A stretch of DNA of 64,000 bases from an uncultured Collinsella sp. Its GTDB lineage: Bacteria > Actinomycetota > Coriobacteriia > Coriobacteriales > Coriobacteriaceae. A program made the position numbers and the translations under genes. This document shows positions 34,300 through 42,801 of the stretch, piece after piece. Location: contig CABUTN010000003.1 in NCBI GenBank assembly GCA_902494565.1, forward strand, positions 27,502 through 91,501, written 5' to 3'. The notes below the pieces were generated by a model that worked only from the letters and a program-made list of their open reading frames with translations, was not told where the DNA came from and made no database searches. Within the stretch, counting starts at the first letter, position 1. Each line of letters begins with the position of its first letter.

Positions 34300-34611
34300 T
34301 GACGAGCGCCCTCTTCCTTTCAACTGACACACTAGATAAACCGTTGGAAGGATACGCCGCTCACCGAAAAACACCACCGTCCACCGACTCATTAACACAA
34401 CGTTCATATTTGACCCACAACAAAACGGCCACGATCCCAAAGGGAACCGCGGCCGCCTGTCAAAGACACTATAGACAGGATGATTTACGCAGCGTCGAGG
34501 CAAACATCTACCCCGAGACGTTCGCACGTAAGCCGTTTTGCATAAATGCGTTAATTAATTGCATAAAATGGCGAATGGATTTCTGGCCGTAACAGGGTAG
34601 TACCCTCCGGA

Positions 34612-34832
34612 GCGTGCATTTTTGCGAATATTCAGCATCGCGGGATAAGATTTTGGTGTCAAAAGTCTTTCAAAAAGTAGATAGTCCTCATGACTCGACC
34701 CATCTGAATAGCATGCGGCGAGAAACCAGCCATATATGCGTCGTGCAAAAGCATCAACAGGGGCCGCAAACGTCACCCATAGCCTTATGCACCAATCTTT
34801 GACTGCTGAAAACTCCGTTTTTTGCACGTCGC
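34612..34832. repeat. About 221-bp element with degenerate terminal inverted repeats
   Basis: The left end reads GCGTGCATTTTTGCG...ATTCAGCA and the right end TGCTGAAAACTCCG...TGCACGTCGC. These ends resemble those of the element at 21485-21683 (TGCATTTTTGGGAGTATTCAGCA type). The interiors look unrelated. It may be a decayed member of the same family. Confidence 0.45.
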
Positions 34833-34868
34833 CCCAAGCACCACCCTCACCCAGCGGCTGATCCGCCA

Positions 34869-35183
34869 AAGACCGGACATCGCAGGGCCCGCCATTAGTT
34901 TACTTTTAGGCACACTCCGCAGGACGCAAGAAGCCCTCGCCGCACTCCACACTAAGCGCGAAGCGCACTTTATTCTCATCAGCTCTAATCCCCGAAGACC
35001 GAGGACGAAGGGACCCGATGGGTTTCCCTCTGAATGCATTCCGCAGCACGAAGCCCCTTCCAAACGCGCGAAGCGCGCCATTAATTCCCCCAGCAGTAAT
35101 CCACCGAAGACCGGACATCGCAGGGCCCGCCATTAGTTTACTTTTAGGCACACTCCGCAGGACGCAAGAAGCCCTCGCCGCAC
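34869..35183. repeat. 77-bp exact direct repeat (34869-34945 and 35107-35183)
   Basis: The two blocks are identical over 77 bp at an offset of 238. Each contains the left arm and the first part of the core of the palindromic element. The first block lacks the matching right half. A diverged third unit lies between (GAAGACC at 34994-35000, then TGCATTCCGCAGCACGAAGC), so the area looks like three partial copies in tandem. Confidence 0.85.
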
Positions 35184-35249
35184 GAAGTGCGCAGCGAGGG
35201 CTTCTTGCATGTCCGAGGACGTGCCTAAAAGTAAACTAATGGCGGGCCC
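35123..35249. repeat. 127-bp long palindromic element, copy B
   Basis: Perfect 29-bp outer arms (35123-35151 and 35221-35249), including AGTTTACTTTTAGGCAC, around the 69-nt core shared with copy A. It ends 21 bp beyond the ppc stop, a terminator-like position. Confidence 0.9.
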
Positions 35250-35270
35250 GGACGACTACAGGGCTATCGA

Positions 35271-38084
35271 TTACCCCGTGTTCTGCAGTCCTGCCGAGAC
35301 GCCGGTCACAGTCGAAAGAATCAGGCTCATGTACTCGGCCTTCTTCTCCTCGGCCATCTCGTCCTGGTTCATACGCACCTCGCGAAGGGCGCGGACCTGG
35401 GCGATGGACAGAGCGTCGACATAGGGGTTACGCACGCGAACGGCGCAGCCGAGCACGCGACGACGCTGCAGCGGCCACTCATCACCGACGATGGCAAGGA
35501 CCCACTTACGCGTGAGCTGCATCTCGGTAAAGACCTTCTCGGACAAATCCTGGCGATCGCCCAGGTGCAGATACATCTTGGCGATGCGCTGATCGGTCTT
35601 GGCGATCGACATCTCGATGTTGTCGATAAAGGTGCGGAAGAACGGCCACTCCTGGTAGGCAGCCTTGAGCTGGTCAAGATCGCCAAGCTGCTCGCAGGCG
35701 GTACCCAGGCCGTACCAAGCGGCCAGATTGATGCGTGCCTGGCTCCAGCTGAAGATCCACGGAATGGTACGCAGGTCGTCGAGCGACTTGGCGCCCAGAC
35801 CGCGCTTGGCGGGACGTGAGCCGATCGGCAGCAGACCGACCTCGGTCAGCGGCGTCACGGTCGAGAACCACGGTGTAAAGTCCTCGGTGTTCAGCAGGTC
35901 CAGATAGCGCTCGTGGCTTGCGGTGTTGAGCTTCTCGGCCATATCCCAGAACTTCTGCGTGGTCTCGGTGTTGGTCTTCTCGACACTCGGGGCCGACTGC
36001 AAAAGCGTTGCGGCGGCAACGGACTCAACATGGCGCTGAGCCAGCGTGCGGTTGCCGTAACGGGCAAAAATGACCTCGCCCTGCTCGGTGAGCTTAAAGA
36101 AGCAGTTGACCGAACCCTTGGGCTGCGCCAGCACGGCCTTGTTGGCCGGGCCGCCGCCACGGCCCACGGCACCGCCGCGACCGTGCATGAGCACCAGGTC
36201 GATATCGTTCTTCTCTGCCCACTTGGCGATGCGCTCCTGCGCGGAGTGCAGCGCGAGCATGGCCGTGGTAGGACCGGCATCCTTGGAGGAGTCGGAATAG
36301 CCCAGCATAACCTCCATGCGGCGGTTGGTCTGGGCAAGGCGTTTTTGCACCACGGGCAGCGTAAGCATCTGGTCGAGCACGTCGACACAGCCCTCGAGGT
36401 CCTCGAGCTGCTCGAACAGCGGGATCACGTCGAGCTCGGGGACATCCTCCTCGTGTGCAAAGGACAGGTGGGCAAGCTCAAAGACGTCGGCCACATGCTG
36501 GGCGCTCTTGGTAAACGAGATGATGTAGCGGTGCGCCATCTTCTTGCCGTAGCGCTTTTGGATGGAGCCGATAGCGCGGAAGGTATCGATGACCTCGCGC
36601 GTCATGGGCTGCAGGTCGCCATGAATACCGTTCTCGTGGATATCCTTGAGGGCGCGGGCGTGCACCACGGAGTGCTGACGGAACTCCATCTCGACCATGT
36701 GGAAGCCGAAGGACTCGACCTGCCAGATGATGGTCTGGACCGGGCCGTAGGCAGCACGGACGGCACCGCAGGCAGCCAGCGAACGCTGGACGACGCGCAG
36801 GTCATCCAGGAACTCATCGGCGCTGTGGTACATGGTGTCGGTGATACGGCGCACGGTGGCGTTCAGACGGTCGGCCATGACGAGCATGACGGCGCGATGC
36901 GGCTCGTGCTCAGAGATCAGCTCGGCGCGGGCCGTGTACTGGGTGCTCATTTCGACCTGATGGTTCCACAGGTTGATGAGCTCGGCAGACGGCTTGCTGT
37001 AGGTAGCCTCGAGCGTGAGGTTGCGGCCGATGCGGCGGCACTTGTCCTCGAGCTTGAGCACCATGTGGGTGAAGTACTTGGCGGCGACCTCACGGCTCAC
37101 CTTGGCGGTGACGTTGGGGTTACCGTCGCGGTCGGAACCGATCCAGCTGCCGGGATGGAAGAACGCCGGGCACAGCGGCGGCACGGTACCGGCCTTGTCG
37201 CCCAGCACCCAGTCGTCAAAACGACGATAGATAACGGGGATGACGTCGAACAGTGTGTTATCGAAGATGTCGATGATGGTATCGGCTTCCTCGACCGGAG
37301 TGGGCTTCTTGAGCGCGATGGGGCTCGTACGCACCAGGGCGTCGATCTCCTGCAGCATATGGCGCTCGTTCTCCACCAGGTCGGAGCCGCCCAGACGCGG
37401 ACGCTCCTCCAGCAGGTTGGAGATACGGCGAATCTTGCCCTCGACAGCCTTGCGACGGGCCTCAGTGGGATGCGCGGTAAAGACAGGGTGGAACTCAAGC
37501 TTGCCGAGCAGCTCGTTGGCGCCCTCGACGCCCAGCTCATTCACCAGCTGGTGATAGGCGACGGTGAGCTCGTTGGCGGGATCGACCTCGGTATCGGTCG
37601 ACGCACCGGCCTCGCGCTCGCGCAGCTGCGCCACACGGTAGTTCTCCTCCGACAGGTTTGCCAGATGGAAGAAACTCGTAAAGGCGCGGACAATGACCTG
37701 CTGCTTATCGAGCGGCAGGCTGTCGATCAGATCGACGACCTCACGGAATGCCACGGCGGTGGACTCATCGGCGGTAGGCACGCCCTGCTCGTCGACGGCC
37801 TCGTCGGCAGCGCGGGTACCGGGGTTGCCGGCATTGGCCACAATCTCGGCCGACAGGATTTTGTCGAACAGGTCCGCGATCTCAGGATCATACTCGCTAA
37901 GCACACGACGCTCCAGGCGCAGGAACAGCGCCAGATTGTCGCGCAGCTCCTCGGGGATCTCGATCTCGGCGAGACGCTCCCTGGACTCGGCATTCGAGCC
38001 GATTCGGTTAACGAGGCGGTTGACCACGGCAGCGACGCGCGCCGCGGCTTCGGGTACAGACTGGTTGCTTAGGTTCTCAGCCAC
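35271..38084 (-). CDS. ppc: Phosphoenolpyruvate carboxylase
   Basis: Cytoplasmic enzyme of 937 residues that carboxylates phosphoenolpyruvate to oxaloacetate. Characteristic segments are FTAHPTEARRKAV with the catalytic His, PAFFHPGSWIGSDRDGNPNV, GYSDSSKDAG and HGRGGAVGRGGGP; the C-terminal end is LILSTVTGVSAGLQNTG. The likely start is GTG 38084, preceded by GGGAGG; an ATG at 38096 is too close to its own purine run. It is a single gene with long non-coding flanks. In a fermenting gut bacterium it would feed oxaloacetate to succinate formation. Confidence 0.97.
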   Translation of the reverse strand: MAENLSNQSVPEAAARVAAVVNRLVNRIGSNAESRERLAEIEIPEELRDNLALFLRLERRVLSEYDPEIADLFDKILSAEIVANAGNPGTRAADEAVDEQGVPTADESTAVAFREVVDLIDSLPLDKQQVIVRAFTSFFHLANLSEENYRVAQLREREAGASTDTEVDPANELTVAYHQLVNELGVEGANELLGKLEFHPVFTAHPTEARRKAVEGKIRRISNLLEERPRLGGSDLVENERHMLQEIDALVRTSPIALKKPTPVEEADTIIDIFDNTLFDVIPVIYRRFDDWVLGDKAGTVPPLCPAFFHPGSWIGSDRDGNPNVTAKVSREVAAKYFTHMVLKLEDKCRRIGRNLTLEATYSKPSAELINLWNHQVEMSTQYTARAELISEHEPHRAVMLVMADRLNATVRRITDTMYHSADEFLDDLRVVQRSLAACGAVRAAYGPVQTIIWQVESFGFHMVEMEFRQHSVVHARALKDIHENGIHGDLQPMTREVIDTFRAIGSIQKRYGKKMAHRYIISFTKSAQHVADVFELAHLSFAHEEDVPELDVIPLFEQLEDLEGCVDVLDQMLTLPVVQKRLAQTNRRMEVMLGYSDSSKDAGPTTAMLALHSAQERIAKWAEKNDIDLVLMHGRGGAVGRGGGPANKAVLAQPKGSVNCFFKLTEQGEVIFARYGNRTLAQRHVESVAAATLLQSAPSVEKTNTETTQKFWDMAEKLNTASHERYLDLLNTEDFTPWFSTVTPLTEVGLLPIGSRPAKRGLGAKSLDDLRTIPWIFSWSQARINLAAWYGLGTACEQLGDLDQLKAAYQEWPFFRTFIDNIEMSIAKTDQRIAKMYLHLGDRQDLSEKVFTEMQLTRKWVLAIVGDEWPLQRRRVLGCAVRVRNPYVDALSIAQVRALREVRMNQDEMAEEKKAEYMSLILSTVTGVSAGLQNTG

Positions 38085-38248
38085 GTTTCCTCCCATTCCT
38101 CCTTCTATGCACGTAACATGCGGTATTCATTATAGGCGCTTGAGAAATACTTTCGACACTGATTGCGCTTTACCACACAAAAGTATTTTCTGCATTGCAA
38201 GGGTTTTTGCTCTAAATGGTCGTATTTCTCGGTGGACGGCATACACAA

Positions 38249-38284
38249 ACGGGGGCATTCCGCATAAATGCGAAACACCCCCGT
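38249..38284 (-). terminator. Hairpin after hisS
   Basis: ACGGGGG and CCCCCGT enclose an inner TCCGCAT/ATGCGAA pairing. The U-tract is weak, so termination strength is uncertain. Confidence 0.65.
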
Positions 38285-38341
38285 AACAATCGCTCGCCGC
38301 GAGCGGGACACTCAAGCGGGTCCGCAGCTCAAAAAGATGCG

Positions 38342-39655
38342 CTACAGGCGCTCGCGAACCGCCTCGACGACGTTGGCCAGATCGGCAAGAACCTCTTCGT
38401 GGCTCTCCATGTCGCGCACCTTGACCTTGCCGGCGGCAAGCTCGTCGCCGCCCAGGACCAGGATGAGCTTGGCACCTACCTTATCGGCCTGCTTAAACTG
38501 AGCCTTGAGCGAACGGCCCTGATAGTCGGCCTCGGTCACGATGCCTGCAGCGCGAAGCTCCTGCGTAATGGCAAAGACGTTCTGGCGCAGCTCCTTGCCG
38601 GCGTTGGCGACATAGACGCACGGGGCCTCCTCGGCACCCAGATCGCTGCCAAAGGCCTGCAGGGCCAGCAGGGCGCGCTCAAAACCGACAGCAAAGCCGA
38701 CGCCCGCCGTGGGCTTGCCACCCTCGAGCTCGACCAGGCCGTCATAGCGGCCGCCGCCACCGATGGAGCCGACGCCGGCGCCAGGGGCCTCGACCTCAAA
38801 GACAGTGCGGGTGTAGTAGTCCAGACCACGCACCAGGGTGGGATCCTCGACATACTCGATACCGGCGGCATCCAGATAGCGCTTGACCTGCTCGTAGTGC
38901 TCGCGGCACTCGTCGCACAGGTTGTCACCCATCAGCGGAGCCTCGGCCATGATCTCGCGGCAGTGGTCGTTCTTGCAGTCAAAGGCACGCAGCGGGTTGA
39001 GCTCGGCGCGCTCGCGGCACTCATCGCACATCTCGTCTGCGTGATCGAGGATGAACTGCTTAACCTGCTCGCGGTAGGCCGGACGGCACTGGGCGTCACC
39101 CATCGAGTTGATGAGCAGACGAAGCTTGGAAAGATCGAAGCCCAGGCGCTTGTAGAACTCCATGAGCATGATGATGCACTCGGCGTCTGCCGCCGGATCG
39201 GGAGCGCCGAGCCACTCGATGCCCACCTGGTGGAACTGACGCAGACGACCCTTCTGGGGACGCTCGCCGCGGAACATGGCCTCGGCGTAGTACGCCTTAA
39301 ACGGCGTGGAGCCCTGGGGCACCAGGTTGTTCTCGACGACGGCGCGCACCACGCCAGCCGTGCCCTCGGGGCGAAGTGCCAGGCGCTGCTTGGGCTTGAG
39401 TTTGGTGTCGGTGCCCTCGGTAAAGACGCGCTCCAGGTTGGCACCGCTGAACACGCGGAACATTTCCTTGCGCACGACGTCGGTCGACTGGCCGATACCG
39501 TGGACAAACACGTCCACCTGCTCGATGGCGGGCGTCTCGATGGGCTTAAAGCCAAACGGCTCGAACACGCCGGCAGCGATCTGCTGCATCTTTTGCCAGG
39601 CGCGCATCTCGGCGCCGATAAGGTCGCGGGTTCCCTCCGCCTTCTGTGCCTGCAT
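38342..39655 (-). CDS. hisS: Histidyl-tRNA synthetase
   Basis: Class II synthetase of 437 residues. Motif 2 and the histidine-specific segments are intact: LRPEGTAGVVRA, RPQKGRLRQFHQ, RGLDYYTRTVFE, GGGGRYDGL and GFAVGFERALL. The C-terminal anticodon-binding domain ends the protein. A run of paired Cys (HADEMCDECRERAELN and GDNLCDECREHYE) sits in the insertion domain and may bind zinc. ATG 39655 follows AAAGGTG; a TTG 6 nt upstream is less likely. The upstream 300 bp hold three long hairpins. Confidence 0.97.
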   Translation of the reverse strand: MQAQKAEGTRDLIGAEMRAWQKMQQIAAGVFEPFGFKPIETPAIEQVDVFVHGIGQSTDVVRKEMFRVFSGANLERVFTEGTDTKLKPKQRLALRPEGTAGVVRAVVENNLVPQGSTPFKAYYAEAMFRGERPQKGRLRQFHQVGIEWLGAPDPAADAECIIMLMEFYKRLGFDLSKLRLLINSMGDAQCRPAYREQVKQFILDHADEMCDECRERAELNPLRAFDCKNDHCREIMAEAPLMGDNLCDECREHYEQVKRYLDAAGIEYVEDPTLVRGLDYYTRTVFEVEAPGAGVGSIGGGGRYDGLVELEGGKPTAGVGFAVGFERALLALQAFGSDLGAEEAPCVYVANAGKELRQNVFAITQELRAAGIVTEADYQGRSLKAQFKQADKVGAKLILVLGGDELAAGKVKVRDMESHEEVLADLANVVEAVRERL

Positions 39656-39959
39656 GGGCAAACACCTTTCTTTTGTATCGCGTCATAGGTAACGGTCATT
39701 ATACGGCACAAACGCAAACAGCGACGGCGCGTCTGACCGAACGAGGGTATGGGAACTCGTTCGGCCAGACGCGCCGCCGCTGTTTGTGACCCCCTTTTCC
39801 TCCGTCCGCTTCGGATCACGTGATCTGTTGGGGACGGAGGAAAAGGGATCATTTCGTAGGCCCGTGGCTGCCTTGGAAACCGAATGATGGTACGAGCATC
39901 CATTCGGCTTCCAAGGCAGCCACGGGCAGAACAGGCAAACAGGAATAGGCGGCGACCCG
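39656..39959. other. 304-bp gap with three long hairpins in series
   Basis: No gene. Hairpin 1 (39715-39786) has 31-nt arms with two G/T exceptions. Hairpin 2 (39792-39847) has a perfect 16-bp stem with an inner GATCACGTGATC palindrome. Hairpin 3 (39860-39927) has a perfect 18-bp stem with an inner CCGAATG/CATTCGG stem. They lie between the MFS gene and hisS, read toward hisS. No T-box motif was recognised. Confidence 0.8.
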
Positions 39960-41264
39960 CTACTCCCCCGCCACACTTGCGCGCAGCTTGGCGGCGATGG
40001 GCTCCGAGGCCAGCAGGAATACGAGCATGGCCACAGAACACACCAGGCACACGATCCAGGTGCTCGCAAAGGAGCCCGTGGCGTCGAACAGCACGCCCGA
40101 GACGATAGCGCCCACGGTGCCGCCGACCATCTCGAGCGAGGTAATGGTGCCCGTGACCTTGCCGAGGTCGGCCATGCCAAACTGCTTGGACGCGGCGATG
40201 GTAGGCGTGATGGTGCCCATGCACGTTCCGACACCAAAGCTCACCGCGGCCACGATGGGACCGAGGTCCGTCGTCGGGAAGCACAGCGCCACGCAGGCGA
40301 TAATGCACGCAACGGAGCCAAGGATATTGCCAAAGCGCAGGCCAAAGCGGTCATAGATCGCGCCGAGCGAAATTTTGGCGATAACGACGGTGACCATATA
40401 GGCCGAAAGCACGGTACCTGCCCACATGGGATCGTGGCCGCCCGTGACGATCTTGGCGCCGTTGACGGTAACACTCGTCATGTTGGTAACCTGGTTGGGC
40501 AGGATGGCGCCGTTAACGAGACCCATAAAGAGGAAGGCGACGACAAGCAGCCAAAACGCCGGGCTCTTCTTGATACGAGACCAGCCGACGCTAACCTCGG
40601 GCGCCGTGTGCTCGTCCTTGTCGCCAGCCGTCGAGACGGACGGATCGCCCGGGTTCTCGCCGAGCGGCTTAAGGCCGATCTCGGAAGGCTTGGTGCGGAA
40701 GGAGTAGGCCGTGATGGGCAGTGCCGCCACCATGCAGACGGCAGCGAGTACCAGGAACGCAGAGCGCCAGCCCACACTCACGATAAGCGAGCTCACGATC
40801 GGCGAGAGAATGGCTCCGCCAAAGCCCGAACCCGAAAGTGCGATGGAGATGGCAAGGCCGCGTTTGGCGGTAAACCAGTTGGCGGTCACCAGGCTAATGA
40901 GCAGACGGGTCGAGGCCACAGCGAAGCAGCCCGAAACGGCAAAGAGCACATAGACCTGCCAAAGCTCACCCACAAAGCTCATGCCCGCGAGCACCGCCGA
41001 GGTAGCGATAACGGTGAGCGAGCCCAATACGCGGCCACTCACTTTATCGGCAACATGGCCGATAACGAGCGAACCCACGACGCTCACCACGGTGGAGATG
41101 GCATTGGAGATGTTGTACTGCGCAAGGGAAATGCCCAGGTCGCTGACGATGAGCGGCTGGAACAGGCTCATGCAGTTGACGAAAATCGTGTAGCACGTGG
41201 CCATGATCACAAAGCCGGAGGTCACCACGAGCCAGCCGGGGAAGAACTTACGTTGCTGGGACAT
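39960..41264 (-). CDS. MFS transporter, OFA/monocarboxylate-like
   Basis: Twelve-segment carrier of 434 residues from the major facilitator superfamily. The first helix begins FFPGWLVVTSGFVIMATCYT, as in the oxalate/formate antiporter subgroup, and the loop between helices 2 and 3 has GHVADKVSGRVLG. A long central loop (about 195-225) is charged. AAGGAG precedes ATG 41264. The substrate is not visible; a small carboxylate or drug-like anion would fit the subgroup. The M20 amidohydrolase gene is next upstream on the same strand, so it could move a substrate or product of that enzyme. Confidence 0.82.
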   Translation of the reverse strand: MSQQRKFFPGWLVVTSGFVIMATCYTIFVNCMSLFQPLIVSDLGISLAQYNISNAISTVVSVVGSLVIGHVADKVSGRVLGSLTVIATSAVLAGMSFVGELWQVYVLFAVSGCFAVASTRLLISLVTANWFTAKRGLAISIALSGSGFGGAILSPIVSSLIVSVGWRSAFLVLAAVCMVAALPITAYSFRTKPSEIGLKPLGENPGDPSVSTAGDKDEHTAPEVSVGWSRIKKSPAFWLLVVAFLFMGLVNGAILPNQVTNMTSVTVNGAKIVTGGHDPMWAGTVLSAYMVTVVIAKISLGAIYDRFGLRFGNILGSVACIIACVALCFPTTDLGPIVAAVSFGVGTCMGTITPTIAASKQFGMADLGKVTGTITSLEMVGGTVGAIVSGVLFDATGSFASTWIVCLVCSVAMLVFLLASEPIAAKLRASVAGE

Positions 41265-41303
41265 ACTGCTCCTTATTTAACAAACAAAAGCCGGCGCCGG
41301 GCG

Positions 41304-41393
41304 CCGGTAGTGCCCAAGATTGCCTTGAAAGACAAGGGCATAGGCCTTACGGCCATGCCCGCAGGCTTGAAAGGCAAGGTTGGGTGCTACCGG
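41304..41393. repeat. 90-bp long hairpin overlapping the amidohydrolase stop codon
   Basis: CCGGTAG (41304-41310) pairs with CTACCGG (41387-41393), and GGGCATAGGCC pairs with GGCCATGCCC at the tip; intervening TTGCCTT/AAGGCAA pairs are interrupted by small loops. The right arm includes the TAG stop. It could end transcription of the amidohydrolase gene. Confidence 0.7.
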
Positions 41394-42685
41394 TGGTCGG
41401 CGATATAGCCCAAAGCGACGGCGGCATAAGCCGCGGCACCGAGGGGAAGCTCGGCATCGTTAAAACGTGCCTTGGGATGGTGCTGGGCAAAGTGTTCGTC
41501 CGTGTCGGTTACGGCCGCGCCCACGGTAAAGTACGCACTCGGAATCTTGCTCGAGATAAGCGCGAAGTCCTCACTCGCCATGGCATGGAAAAGCGGCAAG
41601 AAAGCCGCCTTGGGCAGCACTGCGCCCACGTAGCCAAGCGACGCCTGAGTCATATCGCTGTCGAGCACAAGCGGCGGAACATCCGAAAGCGTCTCGATGG
41701 TCGCCGGCGTACGATATGTTGCGGCAACGCCGTTAACGACCTCGGCGATGCGGGTCTTGAGGTGCTCCATGAGCTCGACGTCGAAGCCGCGCAGCGTTCC
41801 CTCGAGCACGCAGGTGTCGGGGATGACGTTGGCCGCCAAGCCGCCGGCAAACTTGCCAACGGTAAGCGCGACTTCCTTGGCCGCCGGCACCTCGCGGGCG
41901 ATAAGCTCCTGGAGCGCCAGGTGCACATGGACGCCGGCCGTGATGGGGTCGATGCAGATCTCGGGGCTCGAGCCATGGCCGCCCTTGCCCTGGAGCGTGA
42001 TGCGGAAACCGTACACGCCCGAAAGCGCCGGACTGCCGTAGAGTACCAGGCCAAGCGGCGACTGGCTGTTGACATGCATAGCAAAGGCCGCCTGAGGGCG
42101 CGGGTTCTCGAGCAAGCCGTCGGCGATGGCAGCGCGTGCTCCCTCAAAGGTCTCCTCGCCCGGCTGGAACAGCAGTTTGACGGTGGCGTTGGCCTCCACA
42201 AGCTCGGCCTCGCGGGCCTTGAGCAGGCGCGCCGCACCAAGCAGCGCCGTCGCGTGCATATCGTGACCGCAAGCATGCATGCAACCATTGGTGGATGCGA
42301 AGGGCTCGCCGGATTCCTCGACAACGGGCAGGGCATCCATATCGCCTCGGAGCATGACGACCGTTCCGGCCTGCTCGTCCTTGCACGTGCCATTGCCCTG
42401 AGCGGCCGCGGCCGCACCGGCACCGATCAGGCCAACGACGCAGGAACCGTCGACTAGCGTGGTATGGGGGATGTCCATCTCGTCCAGACGTGCCTGGATA
42501 TAGGCAGACGTCTGCGGAAGATTGTTACCGAGCTCGGGCATCTGATGGAGATCGTGACGCCATGCGGCAAGCTCACCGGCAAATGCCTGGGCTTCTTTGA
42601 CCAGGCCGTCACCGATAGCGGTCTGCGCCGCTGTGGTAGCCTGAGGCGCTGGTTGCGGTTGAAAATCGGACAGAGCTGGTGCCAT
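41387..42685 (-). CDS. M20-family amidohydrolase (N-acyl-amino-acid or hippurate hydrolase type)
   Basis: Metal-dependent hydrolase of 432 residues. The di-metal site is seen in RGDMDALPVVEE, HACGHDMHATALL and LLFQPGEET; a lid domain follows (GSSPEICIDPI). Such enzymes cleave N-acyl amino acids, hippurate or N-acetyl-diaminopimelate. ATG 42685 follows GGAGGG at 5 nt spacing. The N-terminus has an unusual Ala/Gln/Pro-rich leader of about 25 residues (FQPQPAPQATTAAQTAIGDG) before the catalytic core. No signal peptide is seen. The precise substrate is unknown. Confidence 0.88.
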   Translation of the reverse strand: MAPALSDFQPQPAPQATTAAQTAIGDGLVKEAQAFAGELAAWRHDLHQMPELGNNLPQTSAYIQARLDEMDIPHTTLVDGSCVVGLIGAGAAAAAQGNGTCKDEQAGTVVMLRGDMDALPVVEESGEPFASTNGCMHACGHDMHATALLGAARLLKAREAELVEANATVKLLFQPGEETFEGARAAIADGLLENPRPQAAFAMHVNSQSPLGLVLYGSPALSGVYGFRITLQGKGGHGSSPEICIDPITAGVHVHLALQELIAREVPAAKEVALTVGKFAGGLAANVIPDTCVLEGTLRGFDVELMEHLKTRIAEVVNGVAATYRTPATIETLSDVPPLVLDSDMTQASLGYVGAVLPKAAFLPLFHAMASEDFALISSKIPSAYFTVGAAVTDTDEHFAQHHPKARFNDAELPLGAAAYAAVALGYIADHR

Positions 42686-42763
42686 AGATGCCCTCCAGTA
42701 ACGTTTTTGCAGCACGCACTTTGATAGCGTAAAGTGCAAGGCACAACTGTAAGGGCATGACAT

Positions 42764-42789
42764 AAAAAATGCCGCCCTGGGAGGGCGGC
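42764..42789 (-). terminator. Terminator of the EamA transporter gene
   Basis: GCCGCCCT and AGGGCGGC form a tight stem; AAAAAA on the plus strand gives a U-tract on the minus-strand transcript. Confidence 0.92.
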
Positions 42790-42801
42790 GCAACAAGTTG
42801 T

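Larger units (their letters stand above)
34300..35270. other. 970-bp intergenic region packed with repeats between larA and ppc
   Basis: No credible gene was found. From left to right: the larA leader with a small CCTGTC/GACAGG hairpin (34458-34481), a T-rich stretch, the inverted-repeat element at 34612-34832, an orphan left half of the palindromic element at 34869-34945, a diverged middle unit (about 34990-35100), and the complete palindrome B at 35123-35249 directly downstream of ppc. Confidence 0.75.

Noticed and set aside
34555..35151. Small open frames on both strands of the larA-ppc gap
   Set aside because: They run through repeats and inverted elements, lack ribosome sites and have no recognisable protein features.
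39656..39959. T-box riboswitch upstream of hisS
   Set aside because: No T-box bulge sequence or specifier loop was found; the hairpins are simple long stems.
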